A stretch of DNA of 64,000 nucleotides from Sporodiniella umbellata (GCA_025677835.1 JAIXMR010000067.1:1-64000); one strand, 5' to 3'; positions 21,330 through 38,036 are shown, numbered from the stretch's first letter. A program made the numbers and translations. The notes: generated by a model from the sequence alone, not told the origin.

Positions 21330-23818
21330 TTAGAGTTTGTTTTCCAGACTCTTGGATTCCTTCAATTGAACCACGCTAGTCAGCACTTGTTCCAAGGGAA
21401 TAGTTTGCGATTTTGCCTTGGTGCCGACGTCGTCACGGTTACGAATGTTGACTGAACGGGTGTTGGCTTCTTCAGCACCCACGACAAAGACAAAGTTGTA
21501 GTGCGCCAATTCGGCATTGCGTACCTTCTTGTTGAGCGTATTATCACTCAGATCGGCATCGGCATAGATGCCCAAAGCGATCAATCGATCGGTGACTTCC
21601 TGAGCATAGTCGAAAAAGGCAGCGGCGACAGGGACAACTTGGATTTGACGAGGGGATAACCAGAAGGGGAATTTGCCTGCAAAGTGCTCAATCACAATGC
21701 CCATCATACGTTCAACGGAGCCTAGAATGGCACGGTGGATGATGACAGGGCGTGCCATACTATCGCCAGACGCGTTGGATTCCGTACGGTATTCAAGCTT
21801 GAAACGTTCTGGCAACTGGAAATCCAGTTGGATGGTAGCGCATTGATGCTTACGACGGAGGGCATCGGAAATCACAATATCGATCTTTGGTCCATAGAAA
21901 GCGCCATCGCCAGGGTCGACTTCCCACTTGATGCCTTTGGCTGAACAGAAACGGTTCAGGGAGTCTTCCAACATCTATCCGATTGTTTTTTTTTTTTTTT
22001 CAGCGCTCAGAACACACATAAGCTTTCTCTTTTACCTTTTCGGCTTGGTCCCAGACCGCAAGCTCGCCCAAGTAGCTCTCAGGTCGGGTTGAGAGTTTCA
22101 AATGGAAATCAAAGCCAAAAATACCGTAAATGTGGTTCAAAAAGTCAAAACAGCCCGACATTTCTTTTTCAATCTAAAAAAAAAACAACAACAACAGAAC
22201 CTTTAGATCGAAAGAGGGTGAACTATTTTCCATCCTTACTTGATCCACCCGGCAAAAGATATGAGCATCGTCTTGTTGGAAACGGCGTACACGCGTCAAA
22301 CCAGAAAGTGCTCCAGAGAACTCGTTACGGTGAAGCACGCCAAAGTCAGCAAAACGCACAGGCAGATCACGATAACTTCTCTCCTTATGGCCAAAGATCA
22401 GACAATGGCCAGGACAGTTCATAGGCTTGAGCGCAAACTCTTCCTTGTCCACTTCGAGACAAAACATGTTTTCCTTGTATTTCTGTGCATGGCCAGATTG
22501 ATTCCAGAGCTTGATATTGAACATGTTGGGGCTCACGACTTCGGTAAAGCCTCGTTTTTGGTATTCGACCTATATCTCGAGATGAGCCTTTCCCTACGTT
22601 GGCTCTTGCTTTACCTTGATCAGGTCAATCAGGCCGTTGTAGACACGGGCCCCATGAGGAAGCATAAAGGACGAACCGGGCGAGAGTTCATGGAAAAAGA
22701 AGAGCTCTTGTTCCTTACCAATCTTGCGATGATCGCGCTTGGCTGCTTCTTCAATAAACTTTTTATATTCTGTCATCTGTTTCTTGTCAGGGAAAGAAAT
22801 ACCGTAGAGACGCTGCAGAGAGTCGTTTTTGGCATCTCCTAAAAAGTAGGAAGCCGAGTTCTATACAAACTTAACACACACACACAATAAGCCATCGACA
22901 CCTACCTTGGTGATCGCAAAGGCCTTAACACGGCCCGTATGGGGTACGTGAGGGCCTCGACACAAATCGATCAAAGGCCCGCAACGATAGACGGTGGTGG
23001 AGGTGCCGTCAGGAATCTTGTCGTTGATAATATGAACCTTGTACTGGTTGTGCTTGAACATCTCCAGCAGTTGTTCTTTGGTCATCACCAGTCTTTCGAA
23101 AGGCTGCTTTTCTTTTGTGACCTGGCTTACGATCTTTTCCAGGTTGGGGTAATCCGCTTGGCTGACAGATCTAGAGAGAAAGCGGTCAACAGGAGAGAAA
23201 CTGGAGGGCGCCTTTTACCTTTCATGGGCGCTCATCTCATAATAGAATCCTTCTTCCAAAGGAGGGCCGATACACAGATGGCAGCCATAATGTCTCTCAC
23301 ACGCCTCACCCAACATATGGGCAGAAGAGTGCCAAAACACCATCTTGCCCTCTTTGTGTTCAAAGTCCAAAAGTTCCAACGTGCAAGACTTTTCAAAAGG
23401 ACGGGGCAAATCCCAAAGCTCACCATCCACCTTGGCAATCACTGTACGTTCAGCCAACGATTTGGAAATGGCCATCGCAAGACTCAAAGGGCTGGTTTCC
23501 CAAGAAATGCCTTCTTTGACTGTACCGTCCGGCAGAGTAATCTCGATAGCCTCGCGAGGTTTTTCTATTATATACAATCAATACAATGCAGTTCTCTTCT
23601 TTTTCTTCTTTACTGGCTAATGCTTCATCAGCTTCCTTCTTGAGCTTGTCAAACAATTCAATACGATGTTGAAGGAACTCTGGAGCTGGTGTCATCTATA
23701 AAAAAAAAAAAAAACTACTCAATACAAAACCACCCAAGACGACAGACAAGACTACCTCCAGTGGATAAGCAGAGACATTGGCATCCTTAGCCTTCGATTT
23801 CTTGACGGGTGCAGACAT
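21330..23818 (-). CDS. Threonyl-tRNA synthetase, cytosolic type
   Basis: Eight exons: 23756-23818, 23614-23695, 23219-23564, 22906-23170, 22615-22860, 22240-22569, 22036-22173, 21330-21974. They give 704 residues. An N-terminal extension is followed by a TGS domain ([11 protein letters not shown]), then the editing domain with HSSAH and [10 protein letters not shown] zinc-site residues. The class II catalytic core has [10 protein letters not shown], motif 2 ([20 protein letters not shown]) and motif 3 ([15 protein letters not shown]); a C-terminal anticodon domain ends the protein. It charges tRNA-Thr with threonine and edits mischarged serine. The lysine-rich start without amphipathic leader points to the cytosol. 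All eight junctions keep frame, and the length is near that of other fungal enzymes. Confidence 0.96.
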
Positions 23819-23988
23819 TACACTTTTAAAAAAAAACAAGGACTAGGAAAGTTGAGTTTCATCCCAAAAAAAAAAAAAAAAAAAAAAAAAAATAAGCCAC
23901 ATACATGAATAGGTAAGTTTTTGGTAGGAACAGAAAAAAAAAAAAAAAAAAACAAAACAAAAGAAATAGCTTGTTTCTTTTTTGTACT

Positions 23989-24022
<34 letters not shown>

Positions 24023-24220
24023 GATCGAAAGGATACACGATGACTCGAGAGGCTGCGGTGAGTGAGAGGGGCTACCTTAGAGCTGTATGTGTGTATCAAA
24101 ATGAATCATTTTGTGACCATGCGGGATCCGGATAGGGATTCGTACACCGCGCAAGGGTATCATGCAGCCATCTATCAAAGAAAAGCGTAGGGAGTGTGTT
24201 TAAAAAAAGTGGTTTTTATT
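23819..24220. other. Intergenic region with A and T runs
   Basis: Promoter of the threonyl-tRNA synthetase gene and 3' side of the kynurenine monooxygenase gene. It has A28 near 23865-23891, A17 near 23935 and T27 near 23993-24019. No coding signal was seen. Confidence 0.55.
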
Positions 24221-25736
<1,516 letters not shown>

Positions 25737-25909
25737 TTTTTTTTTTTTTTTTTTTTTTTTTGGAAAAAGACCAAAAAAATACAAAAATAAAGAGGGTGGC
25801 AAACTATCTCCGAGTGACCATTCTTACTCCTATTCAAAACCCGGTCTGTTACCTGTTAGATATCCATTGCTTGTCAATCCAAAAGAAAGAAAGAGAGAGA
25901 TCAAGCGGG

Positions 25910-25917
25910 TGACGTCA
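25910..25917. promoter_or_regulatory. Palindromic CRE site (TGACGTCA) upstream of kynurenine monooxygenase
   Basis: A perfect 8-base CREB/ATF element 174 bases before the start codon at 25736. It would bind a bZIP factor of the Atf1/CREB type. The site is seen; its function is inferred from location. Confidence 0.45.
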
Positions 25918-26116
25918 CTGACCTACCATTCAACATGGAGAAAGGAGTCCAGCCCCCCCTTCTGGTTTCACCCACTCTTTGCCCCTAAAAAGAATGGGCG
26001 ACACACAGACATAAACAGTTCTCAGGTGATGACTTGCATAACATCCTAAAGTTTTACCACAGACCCGAACAATCAAAGCTTTTTTCCTTTTAAGGGGTTG
26101 CTTCCAGGAGAAGGGC

Positions 26117-26147
<31 letters not shown>

Positions 26148-26183
26148 GAAAAAACATGGTTTGTTATGAAAGCACTAGGAATT

Positions 26184-26267
26184 ATGTACGTTGGAAGATT
26201 ATGTACATTGGAAGATCATGTACGTTGAAAGATCATGTACGTTGGAAGATCATGTACGTTGAGATTT
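26184..26267 (+). repeat. 17-bp tandem repeat, about five units
   Basis: Unit ATGTACGTTGGAAGATC, at 26184, 26201, 26218, 26235 and a partial copy at 26252, with single-base changes between copies. It lies 450 bases upstream of the kynurenine monooxygenase start. Confidence 0.9.
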
Positions 26268-27290
26268 CTTATTTAATCCATCCAAAGATAGGGCCGTCAA
26301 AAAGACTTGGGGGTTTTTTTTATTGGAGGGGGAATGTAAGGAGACGATTTGTGTGTGTAGAAAGACAAATACATGTTTTTTTTTTTTTTTTTTTTGCCTA
26401 CAATTGAGAGCCGAAAGGAATACATGTGTAAACCAGGTTGACTAAATCAACGACACAAAAATAAGCCTTTTGTACTCTGATTATCCGAATTGTTTACTAG
26501 GTAGGGTTTCATATAAAACACACGGAATCGTATCTAAAACAAGAAATGTCCATAGTGCATGAAAGGGGGGGGACAAGAGTGGGCTGTTCTGTAAAATAAT
26601 TACAAATCAGCTTCTTATAACTCAAACCTATCCCCTCCCCCCCCCTTTTTTTTTTTTTTAAAAAAAAAAGAAAAGCTTCCATACATTCTCTGTCAATAAA
26701 TTTGAAATAAACGAAGGAGTGAGACGCCCAAGCATGGCAAAAAAAAAAAAAAATCACGGTCTTCTTCCTGACTGTAATTTGTCTCATCCAATCATTCTTT
26801 TTTTTTTTTTTTTTGGTTTTGTTTTGATGTTTCTATTTGAAACGACGGAGGAAAGAACAGTAAAAGGAGCGAAAAAGGGCGAACCCTCTAAAAAAGGTAA
26901 AATCCATCCCTCGGGTTGAAAAAAAAAAAAAAAAAAAAAAACCCCACCTGAGATGCCTTTACGTCAGTTGTTAACATACAATCTATTGGGCTCAATACAT
27001 GCCTTGTTAATTTATTGCTCAAACCTTGATGGTTACATATTTTGATTGTTGCTTTGATATAGAAAAAAAAACACTTCCCCTTTTTATTTCATTTCAAATA
27101 ATGAAATAAGTAACAATCAAAATACATAACAGAAACGCGAAAAAAAAAAAAAGGTAACAATAAAATGAGTTTCTTATAAAGATTTTATTATTAAAAATAA
27201 AGCTTTCATGTATGCAACTATAGTTGCTTCTTTTTTTTTTTTTTTTTTTCAGTTCTAAAAACGAAAAGTAAAAGAAACAAAGAAAATAGC

Positions 27291-27330
<40 letters not shown>

Positions 27331-27611
27331 AAAGATGAAAAAGAAAAAGTATAAAAAAAGGTAAATATGAAGGGGAAAAGAAAAGTGTATGCATACAGTG
27401 TGTATCATCTATCGACATCTGTATAAAGGCATCGTTCTTTTCTTTTTTTTTTTTTTTTCATGAGATTTTTTATGTGTAAAGTGATGAATGAAGATAAAAG
27501 GGCTAGTAAGTATAAAAGGTGTGTATATGTGTGTATATGTGTGTGTATGTGTGTGTATGTGTGTGTATATATGTGTGTGTGTGTGTGTGTGTGTTGTGTA
27601 TAGAAAATAGA

Positions 27612-27641
<30 letters not shown>
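27291..27641. repeat. Cluster of TA, TG and AAT microsatellites downstream of the zinc-finger gene
   Basis: (TA)n-(TG)n at 27291-27330, a long imperfect TG/GTGTAT tract at 27519-27600 and (AAT)n at 27615-27641, just past the stop codon of the C2H2 gene, possibly within its 3' UTR. Confidence 0.85.
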
Positions 27642-27642
<1 letters not shown>

Positions 27643-27694
27643 AAGGCATGTGATATGATGGATTATGAAAAGAAAAAGAAAAAAAATCGTAGGT

Positions 27695-32316
<4,622 letters not shown>

Positions 32317-32628
32317 TCAATGTTTCTTGTGGGTGGTGGTGATGGAAGATGGGGAAGTACAGGTATTTAAGAGAGCAGCGATAGAAGGAGACTGCCTGGC
32401 GTTTGATTTGGGTTCTTTTGCTTCAAGGTAGCGTATCCAACGATTACGACATTGGATGTTGGAACGACCTTCGAGCTCTTTTGAACAAGCTTCCCAGTTA
32501 CTTGAGCCATGTTTGTGAACAGCCTGTCTTAGTTGACTGTCTTCTTCCTCTGTCCAGCGCATGTAAGTTGTTTTTGATTTTTTGTTGGGTTGGGTAGGTG
32601 AGGCTAGAAGGCAATGGTGAGTGTAAGC

Positions 32629-32664
<36 letters not shown>

Positions 32665-33809
32665 TAGATATACTGTTTTGATGTGCGGAAGACCACTGAG
32701 GCATGGTGAGTAGGGTGACGGCAGAGTCCATAGATCGTTGAGAGCGTCTGTCGTTCAATCCTGAACGTAGCCTTTTCTCTCCCCGTCTTTGCGTGCTGTC
32801 AAATTCAGGATCGCTCAACATATGATCGGCCACGATGCCCAAGCTATCGAGGGCGGTCAAGGGTTGTGGCGGATGATCTAAATAGCGGACTCCGCTGCTA
32901 CGTGGAGAGAACTGCTGCTGTAAAAGATAGGGAGGACCCTTGCGAGCTTTCTTGATCGGTTTGGTGAACGTGCTGGACTTGAGCGAGTCCACCCATTCGT
33001 GAAGATACTCAAGTTCCACATCACGTGCTGATAGCCTCAGTTCGGCCAGATACAGTTTTCGCATCAGCGTCTTTCGATCCTCGACCAACGCCTCGGTCTC
33101 TGTTCTGTCTGCAGGCACTTTGATCTGCTCAACAGCGTAAAGGGTAGATGCCATCTTTTGCAGTTTCTTTTGGAGTGTTTGAATATCTTTTTCAAGCAGG
33201 TCGGTTTCGACTTTGTAACGGTTCTTTTGTTCTTTTTCCTACAAGTTTCCTAAGTACTCTTTTAGTGTTATTGTTAAAAAGTTACGTTCATCAGAAAGAT
33301 ATTTTTCATTGTCTGTATCGTTTCTTCTTTAAGCCCGGTCTGTGTTTTGTTCTTGATTTGTTCTGCTTGTGACCAGATGATGTTTTCTAGATATCTCTGC
33401 CTTTCAATCGATTCTTTCAACTACCGTGCAGCCTATTTTATTACGGGAATAACAACAGAAAAAAAAAAAAGGGGGGGGGGCTGGCTTACCTTGTGCTGTA
33501 AGTCGTCATGTTCGCTTTGTCGCCAGTCTTGGGTGGAAGGGGGTTCATAGTCCCACTACAAAAAGCAGTAGGGTTTTAGGATAAGCTTATAGTTTTTTTT
33601 TTTTTTTTTTTCTGAGTTACGGGATATTGAATAGCGGAGGTGATAGGTAAAGAAGAAGACGGAGTTGTATTCACATGTAATAATTGCTGTGGAGATAGTA
33701 GTACTGAGTTGCTGTTTGAGTTGTCCAATAAAACCAAATCAATCTTCCACTTTGCATTTTCACCCCAAAGATCAATCTTGTGTAAAAGAATCTTAATTTC
33801 TTTTGTCAT
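32317..33809 (-). CDS. Coiled-coil protein with C-terminal Myb/SANT domain
   Basis: Five exons, 33621-33809, 33490-33555, 33286-33420, 32674-33238 and 32317-32603, give 413 residues. The N-terminal 63 residues are S/N-rich at their end. Residues about 85-190 form a coiled coil (IERQRYLENIIWSQAEQIK, then EKEQKNRYKVETDLLEKDIQ). A basic stretch KPIKKARKG follows. Residues 334-382 are one Myb repeat with RWTEEEDSQL, SSNWEAC and QCRNRWIRYL, whose three tryptophans are spaced as in Myb/SANT. The last intron starts at GTATATC inside a T run; unspliced, the fourth exon would end in a string of Phe and the Myb domain would look like a separate gene. The junction is in frame. Likely a nuclear DNA- or chromatin-binding factor; family not identified. 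Confidence 0.8.
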
Positions 33810-34036
33810 TTTAAATATATGTATTTACTTGTCTTTTGACAGAATCAAATATAGAGTCCAAATGAGTTTGGCTGTCAAGTTGGCGTTGTTGTGTATGCAT
33901 CATTTGTTGATTCTAAAATTTAATAAAAAGAAAAGAAAGATAAAAATTAAAAAAAAAAAAAAAAAAGAAATAATAATAAAGAAAAAACGTGGAAAGAGTG
34001 AGAGAATGTAGTAAAAAAAAAAAAAAAGAATAAAAA

Positions 34037-34044
34037 TGACGTCA
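34037..34044. promoter_or_regulatory. Palindromic CRE site (TGACGTCA) upstream of the coiled-coil/Myb gene
   Basis: A perfect CRE 228 bases before the start at 33809. It is the second such palindrome noticed in the window. Confidence 0.4.
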
Positions 34045-34447
34045 ACCTATTCATGCAATTCTATCTACCCAAAGGGAGATGAAGAAAAGGCTAGGGTTTA
34101 GGTGAGAAGATGAACAAACCCTTCCAGCCTACAGACATTCATTCTCCCTTGTCTCTCTCCAGGTTGATTAAAATGGGGAGCTCAGCAAGAAGGGGAAAAT
34201 CTTGTATGAAAAGAAGTCTGAACATGTCAATTCTTTTAATTTCCCGACATGAAGCTATTTAGCTTATCTGTTGCTACCCACATATCAGGTGAGCTTTATT
34301 TACAAACGACACACCAACTCTGCCCTTTTTTAAAAAAAAAACGCGTTCTTAAACCTTTGGATAGCTTGAATGAACACTCTCAAGAAACATGTTTTTTTTT
34401 TTTAAAAAAAAAAAAAAAGTGGTCTGAGAGAGTCAAGCCTTGGCTTC

Positions 34448-34467
34448 ACGTCACAGTCAAGTGACGT
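34448..34467. promoter_or_regulatory. Inverted repeat of CRE half sites
   Basis: ACGTCAC and GTGACGT are exact inverted repeats separated by six bases, 165 bases before the start at 34632. This could be a spaced bZIP site for the short acidic gene, or part of the shared promoter with the Myb gene. Confidence 0.45.
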
Positions 34468-34631
34468 ATGCATCTCACACTGTTCTCTATTCAAACAACG
34501 AAAGGCGTACGGGTGTGTATGTAGTGTGCTTTTTTTTGGTTGTGTTTTTTGTTTTTTTTTTTTTTTGTTTTTTTTTTTTTTTTTTTTTTTTCTTTTTTTT
34601 TTTTTTTTTCTTTTTTTGTTGGTTGGAAGCG

Positions 34632-34934
34632 ATGGAAAGTGAAGACGAAGATTATGAGGCCAAGATAGCCAAAATAAGAGAAATCACCTTAAATCAGGAT
34701 AATGAGGAGGATGAGTTGATTGAGGATGATGAGTGGGCTACTGCTTCAGAAAAAAACCAGTCACATCCAGCACCCAAAAAGAAATGGGATCCAAGCCTGC
34801 CCATCGAAGCCATAGAGGGATGGAGCTATGATGAACTGGCTGCGATTGACAGTGATGATCTTTTAGAACAACTGGATCAGCTACCCAGAGAAATTGGAGT
34901 CAAGAAAAGAACAAAGCATGTAATTGGGGCATAA
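34632..34934 (+). CDS. Small acidic protein, function unknown
   Basis: Single-exon frame of 100 residues starting MESEDEDYEAKIAK. The first half is very acidic (NEEDELIEDDEWATAS). It is followed by a basic-aromatic KKKWDP motif, a helical acidic region (DELAAIDSDDLLEQLDQ) and a basic end (GVKKRTKHVIGA). No family is recognised. Composition and codon use look coding, unlike the poly-T (34535-34617) that lies directly before it. The longer open frame starting at 34440 reads that T run as Phe and is rejected. The stop lies 89 bases from the stop of the convergent copper-fist gene. Confidence 0.6.
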   Translation: MESEDEDYEAKIAKIREITLNQDNEEDELIEDDEWATASEKNQSHPAPKKKWDPSLPIEAIEGWSYDELAAIDSDDLLEQLDQLPREIGVKKRTKHVIGA

Positions 34935-35023
34935 AAAAAAAAAAAAAAAAATATATATATAGTAATAAAGAAACCATAAAAAAGTTTTCTTGTTTTTTTT
35001 TTAAAAAAGAGAGTGTGTGGGTT

Positions 35024-35593
35024 TTAAGGGTCAGAGAGTTCAACGAGTGGGTGATGATCCTCCTGCAGATTATGGTGCGGGTCAAAAGCAGAATAGATTT
35101 TATTCATCAATTCTTCAGAGCTTGTGTTGGTCAAGTTGCCCAGGACAGCCGTCTTGTCTGGGCTTTCGTTTTCAGGCTTGTACTGAGGTGTGTCGCTATC
35201 AATATCATCGGATGGGTCATGAATGGGTATCAGGTGGGTTCGTTGACTGTTTATCCGTGCCAGCACTGGGGGTGTAATCGATCCTTCGGAACTGCAGCTA
35301 CTGCTGCTCATCATCATCATCTCTCTTGTACAACTACAGGCGCTTTTCGAGCTTTTACACTCAAGACATTGCGCTGCTACAAGTGTCAAATAAGAGTCTT
35401 TTTTTTTTTCTTTTTTTTACCAGCCGTATGGTTCTCTAGACAGCTATCTAACTTTGAGGCACAAACACACTTGATGTGCACTTGTTTCATCTTTCTTAAA
35501 TGTCGACAAGATTCGCATTGAGACACTGGTCTTCCTTTTCTTCGAATCTCTATCAATTCTCGGTCGGAATGTTCACATTTTGAAGATCGGTGT

Positions 35594-35633
<40 letters not shown>

Positions 35634-35758
35634 AGTCTCTCTTTCACCCCTTCTTTTTTTTTTTTTTTTTTTAACTACTATTTACTGTTATTTACTTTGA
35701 TGCATTTCAAACAGGCAAATTTTTTGGCTATGCCATTTTCTTGTTTGATCAAAACCAT
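35024..35758 (-). CDS. Copper-fist transcription factor
   Basis: Three exons, 35696-35758, 35421-35595 and 35024-35376, give 196 residues. The N-terminal copper-fist domain (about 1-65) reads FACLKCIKGHRSSKC, then EIRRKGRPVSQCESC-HLRK and HIKCVC: the zinc-binding Cys/His set and the KGRP minor-groove motif are present. A second Cys cluster, CLECKSSKSACSC (about 81-93), could bind Cu(I) and sense copper, as in Ace1/Mac1-type factors. The rest is S/T/D-rich. Such factors control copper transport or metallothionein genes. Intron 1 (about 100 nt) is mostly purine, and its acceptor follows an A run rather than pyrimidines; frame and domain continuity require it. Regulatory direction (activation by excess or by lack of copper) cannot be told. 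Confidence 0.88.
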
Positions 35759-35778
35759 GGTGTGAGTAAAGAAAAAAG

Positions 35779-35810
<32 letters not shown>

Positions 35811-36393
35811 CAAAGATCTACGCAGGGAAATATTAACAAAAAAGGATCTTTTTTTTTTTTTTTTTTGGGTGAGTGTCTGAGCATCAATAGCCTGCCAATC
35901 AAAAGCGCAACGGATTATTGCCATGTGGGAAAATCTAAAACGGGATTGGCTCTCCTAATGAAAACCAACGACTGGCATGGGTGGATGGATCGTCACTATT
36001 GAATCCATTCTACCTCCTAAAACAACCCATGGACTCTTCCCCTCTATCGTTTGGATGCAAGTGCTTTTTTTATTAGCTGAAGGCTGGTTGGATCTTTACC
36101 GCAGTAGACTCACCCAAGTGAATGTAGGGTGAAAGAACGGAATCCAATGTAAAGCAACCGTTCAATCTAGCCTGACACACACTTTCAGATTGCGTGGCCA
36201 CCACCCCACCGCTGGCCAACGTCCTGCCTTGGAAAGAAAATCCCCCTTGGCTTGGTTTTCGGGGATGGGCTGGTGTTTGTATCGAAAAAACAAACCAAAA
36301 AAAAAAAAAGATAACAAAACGGCCCATAGCCTCTTTATATATATATATATATATATATATAGATAAAACAGAGCTGTACAGAGAACGGTATCT
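35759..36393. other. Intergenic region, no gene seen
   Basis: Promoter of the copper-fist gene (ATTGG boxes in both orientations near 35895 and 35945, A and T runs near 35776 and 35850) and 3' side of the calcipressin gene, with a (TA)n repeat at 36338-36361. Confidence 0.5.
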
Positions 36394-37011
36394 TTATATA
36401 CGCTTTGGGGGAGGAAGGGCGGTAGGCGGGATCCAGCCATGACTAGGGGCTGGAGCAGAAACATCGCAACAATCTTCAATTGTGATCTGGGGTAGTTTCA
36501 GCTCTGGGTCGTACACAGAGCCTTCGCTGCAGACCACCTTGCGTTTGTGCGGGGTAGGAGGTAAGCTGAGCAGGTCTTGATCCAAGCCTGGTTCGTTGTG
36601 AAAACAGTGCATCAGGTCAAATGCCAACACGGCCTGATTCGGGGCGTCTTCCAGCAGTTGTTCCCAACCAGCACAAGGCGAGCCAGGCGGAGAGATCAAC
36701 AGATTCCGTTCGAACGCGGGCACCTCCAGTTGTGACTTTTCAGAATGCACATGCTGACCAAAGTAAAGTCGCCAGGTCCAACCCTCCACTTGAGTGCCAT
36801 CCAACGCTGTCTTGGCCGCCATGGCATCGGCCGTGGCCTGAAATACCATCAGCAACCGTCGAAAACTCTTGACGGGCACAAACGTCACCAGCGGTCCATG
36901 CGCCGCACAGGCATCATGCAACCTCAAAAACATGGCATCGCCTTCAAAAAACTCAACGGGTACATTTGGACACACAAGACAATTTGTACCTGCCATACCA
37001 CTTGTTTTCAT
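36394..37011 (-). CDS. Calcipressin (regulator of calcineurin, RCAN)
   Basis: Single exon, 205 residues. Residues about 10-105 form the RRM-like fold typical of RCAN (VTFVPVKSFRRLLMVFQ). It is followed by LLISPPGSPCAGWEQ, the family signature (ISPP-SPP-GW). A PQITIE motif near residue 180 fits the calcineurin-docking P-x-I-x-I-T pattern, and LEVP before the SP motif fits L-x-V-P. RCAN proteins bind calcineurin and inhibit or tune it. The serines in the SPPGSP motif are the known phosphorylation site type in the family. The protein ends PPPKRI. The start at 37011 (MKTSGMAGTNCLVC) is the only good one. Confidence 0.9.
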   Translation of the reverse strand: MKTSGMAGTNCLVCPNVPVEFFEGDAMFLRLHDACAAHGPLVTFVPVKSFRRLLMVFQATADAMAAKTALDGTQVEGWTWRLYFGQHVHSEKSQLEVPAFERNLLISPPGSPCAGWEQLLEDAPNQAVLAFDLMHCFHNEPGLDQDLLSLPPTPHKRKVVCSEGSVYDPELKLPQITIEDCCDVSAPAPSHGWIPPTALPPPKRI

Positions 37012-37097
37012 AAGAAGAAGAAAAAGAAGAAAAAACCAAATTTTGTATATATATTTACAAACTATTTTTTTTTAAAAATTTTATTTCTATCTTTGTT

Positions 37098-37752
37098 TTA
37101 TTCTATATCGATGCCTGTGGCCTGAGCAGCAGCTTCTTCAGGAGTGCCTGTATGTTCACCTTGCATGGCTTTTTGTTCGATCGTCACAATAGTCACAATC
37201 GTTTGGAAAACAGCTTCAGGTACTGCCTTTTGATAGATCGTCAAGAGTTCCATAGGGGCAGGATAGACTTTCAATGCCTTGTAGAAACTCAACACAGCTT
37301 CATCGTAATAAGCTTCACCTAATAATAATAAAAAAAAAAAAATTCCCCCCCGGTACGATTTAGAAAAACATACTTTTTACCATCTACATTCACTTGCCTT
37401 GTTTAATCAAGTTTTCAGCCACAGTGACTTTTTCCATAAAATAACTTTCCTTGCCTTCCGGTGTATCAGGATAACTTTCTTGAGCACATTCGACAATGAC
37501 TCTTTCATAGAATTGAAGTTTGGATTCTTGTTTAGGTGTGGCGGCTGCTTCTGCTTCTTTTGAAGCCTTGGCTGCTTGTTTACGTTCTTTCTCTAAAACG
37601 TGTGTCAGTCAGGGCGTTTGAAGAGAAACAGTACTTAGTTGTTTTCGAAACGCGGGGTTATTGCGTCTCTTGTAATCAAAGTAAACAATATAACCTAAAC
37701 CAGCTGAAAGAACACTTCCAGTAGCAATAAGAGCAATGGTCGAATGCTTCAT
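37098..37752 (-). CDS. TOM20: Mitochondrial import receptor Tom20
   Basis: Three exons, 37635-37752, 37398-37592 and 37098-37318, give 177 residues. The N-terminal membrane anchor (residues 5-25) is followed by YFDYKRRNNPAFRK, the family hallmark, then a charged K/E/A-rich linker and the receptor domain ending in GEAYYDEAVLSFYKALKVYP. Tom20 sits in the outer membrane and binds presequences. Intron 2 (37319-37397) begins with GC (AAG|GCAAGT), a GC-AG intron; the nearest GT donor would cause an immediate stop. The start shares a 348-base divergent promoter with the small gene at 38101. Confidence 0.93.
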
Positions 37753-38036
37753 TCTTTTAATAAAACAAAAGCTCTGAAAAAAAAAAAAAAAAAAAAATAG
37801 AGAGAGGATTGGATGGGCGATAGATGGGAGCCAGGGTCTAAGCCTTTGTTGTGTGTGACACTTGCCATGGTGTGTGCCTAGGGATAGCCACCCGAAAAGC
37901 TAGACTCAAAATCGAGATGACCGAATGCTTGAATCATTTGTTATCCACATTGTAAATGACATCAGGCTTATTGACAAGACACGCCAAAATCGAGATGATT
38001 TCATTATCTATGACGTACATGGATGGAGATCTTGAG

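Larger units (their letters stand above)
25918..27694. other. Repeat-rich intergenic region, no gene seen
   Basis: Between the kynurenine monooxygenase promoter and the zinc-finger gene. It contains A25-28 near 26117, a 17-bp tandem repeat (26184-26267), a T14/A10 junction (26646-26669), A and T runs near 26741, 26799 and 26920, and TA, TG and AAT microsatellites (27291-27641). No open frame had protein-like composition. Confidence 0.6.

Noticed and set aside
32648..32673. Poly-Phe end of the coiled-coil protein
   Set aside because: It is intron sequence; a GT-AG splice joins the Myb exon in frame.
34440..34631. Longer start for the acidic protein through poly-T
   Set aside because: It would encode a run of about 30 Phe; the ATG at 34632 is the sensible start.
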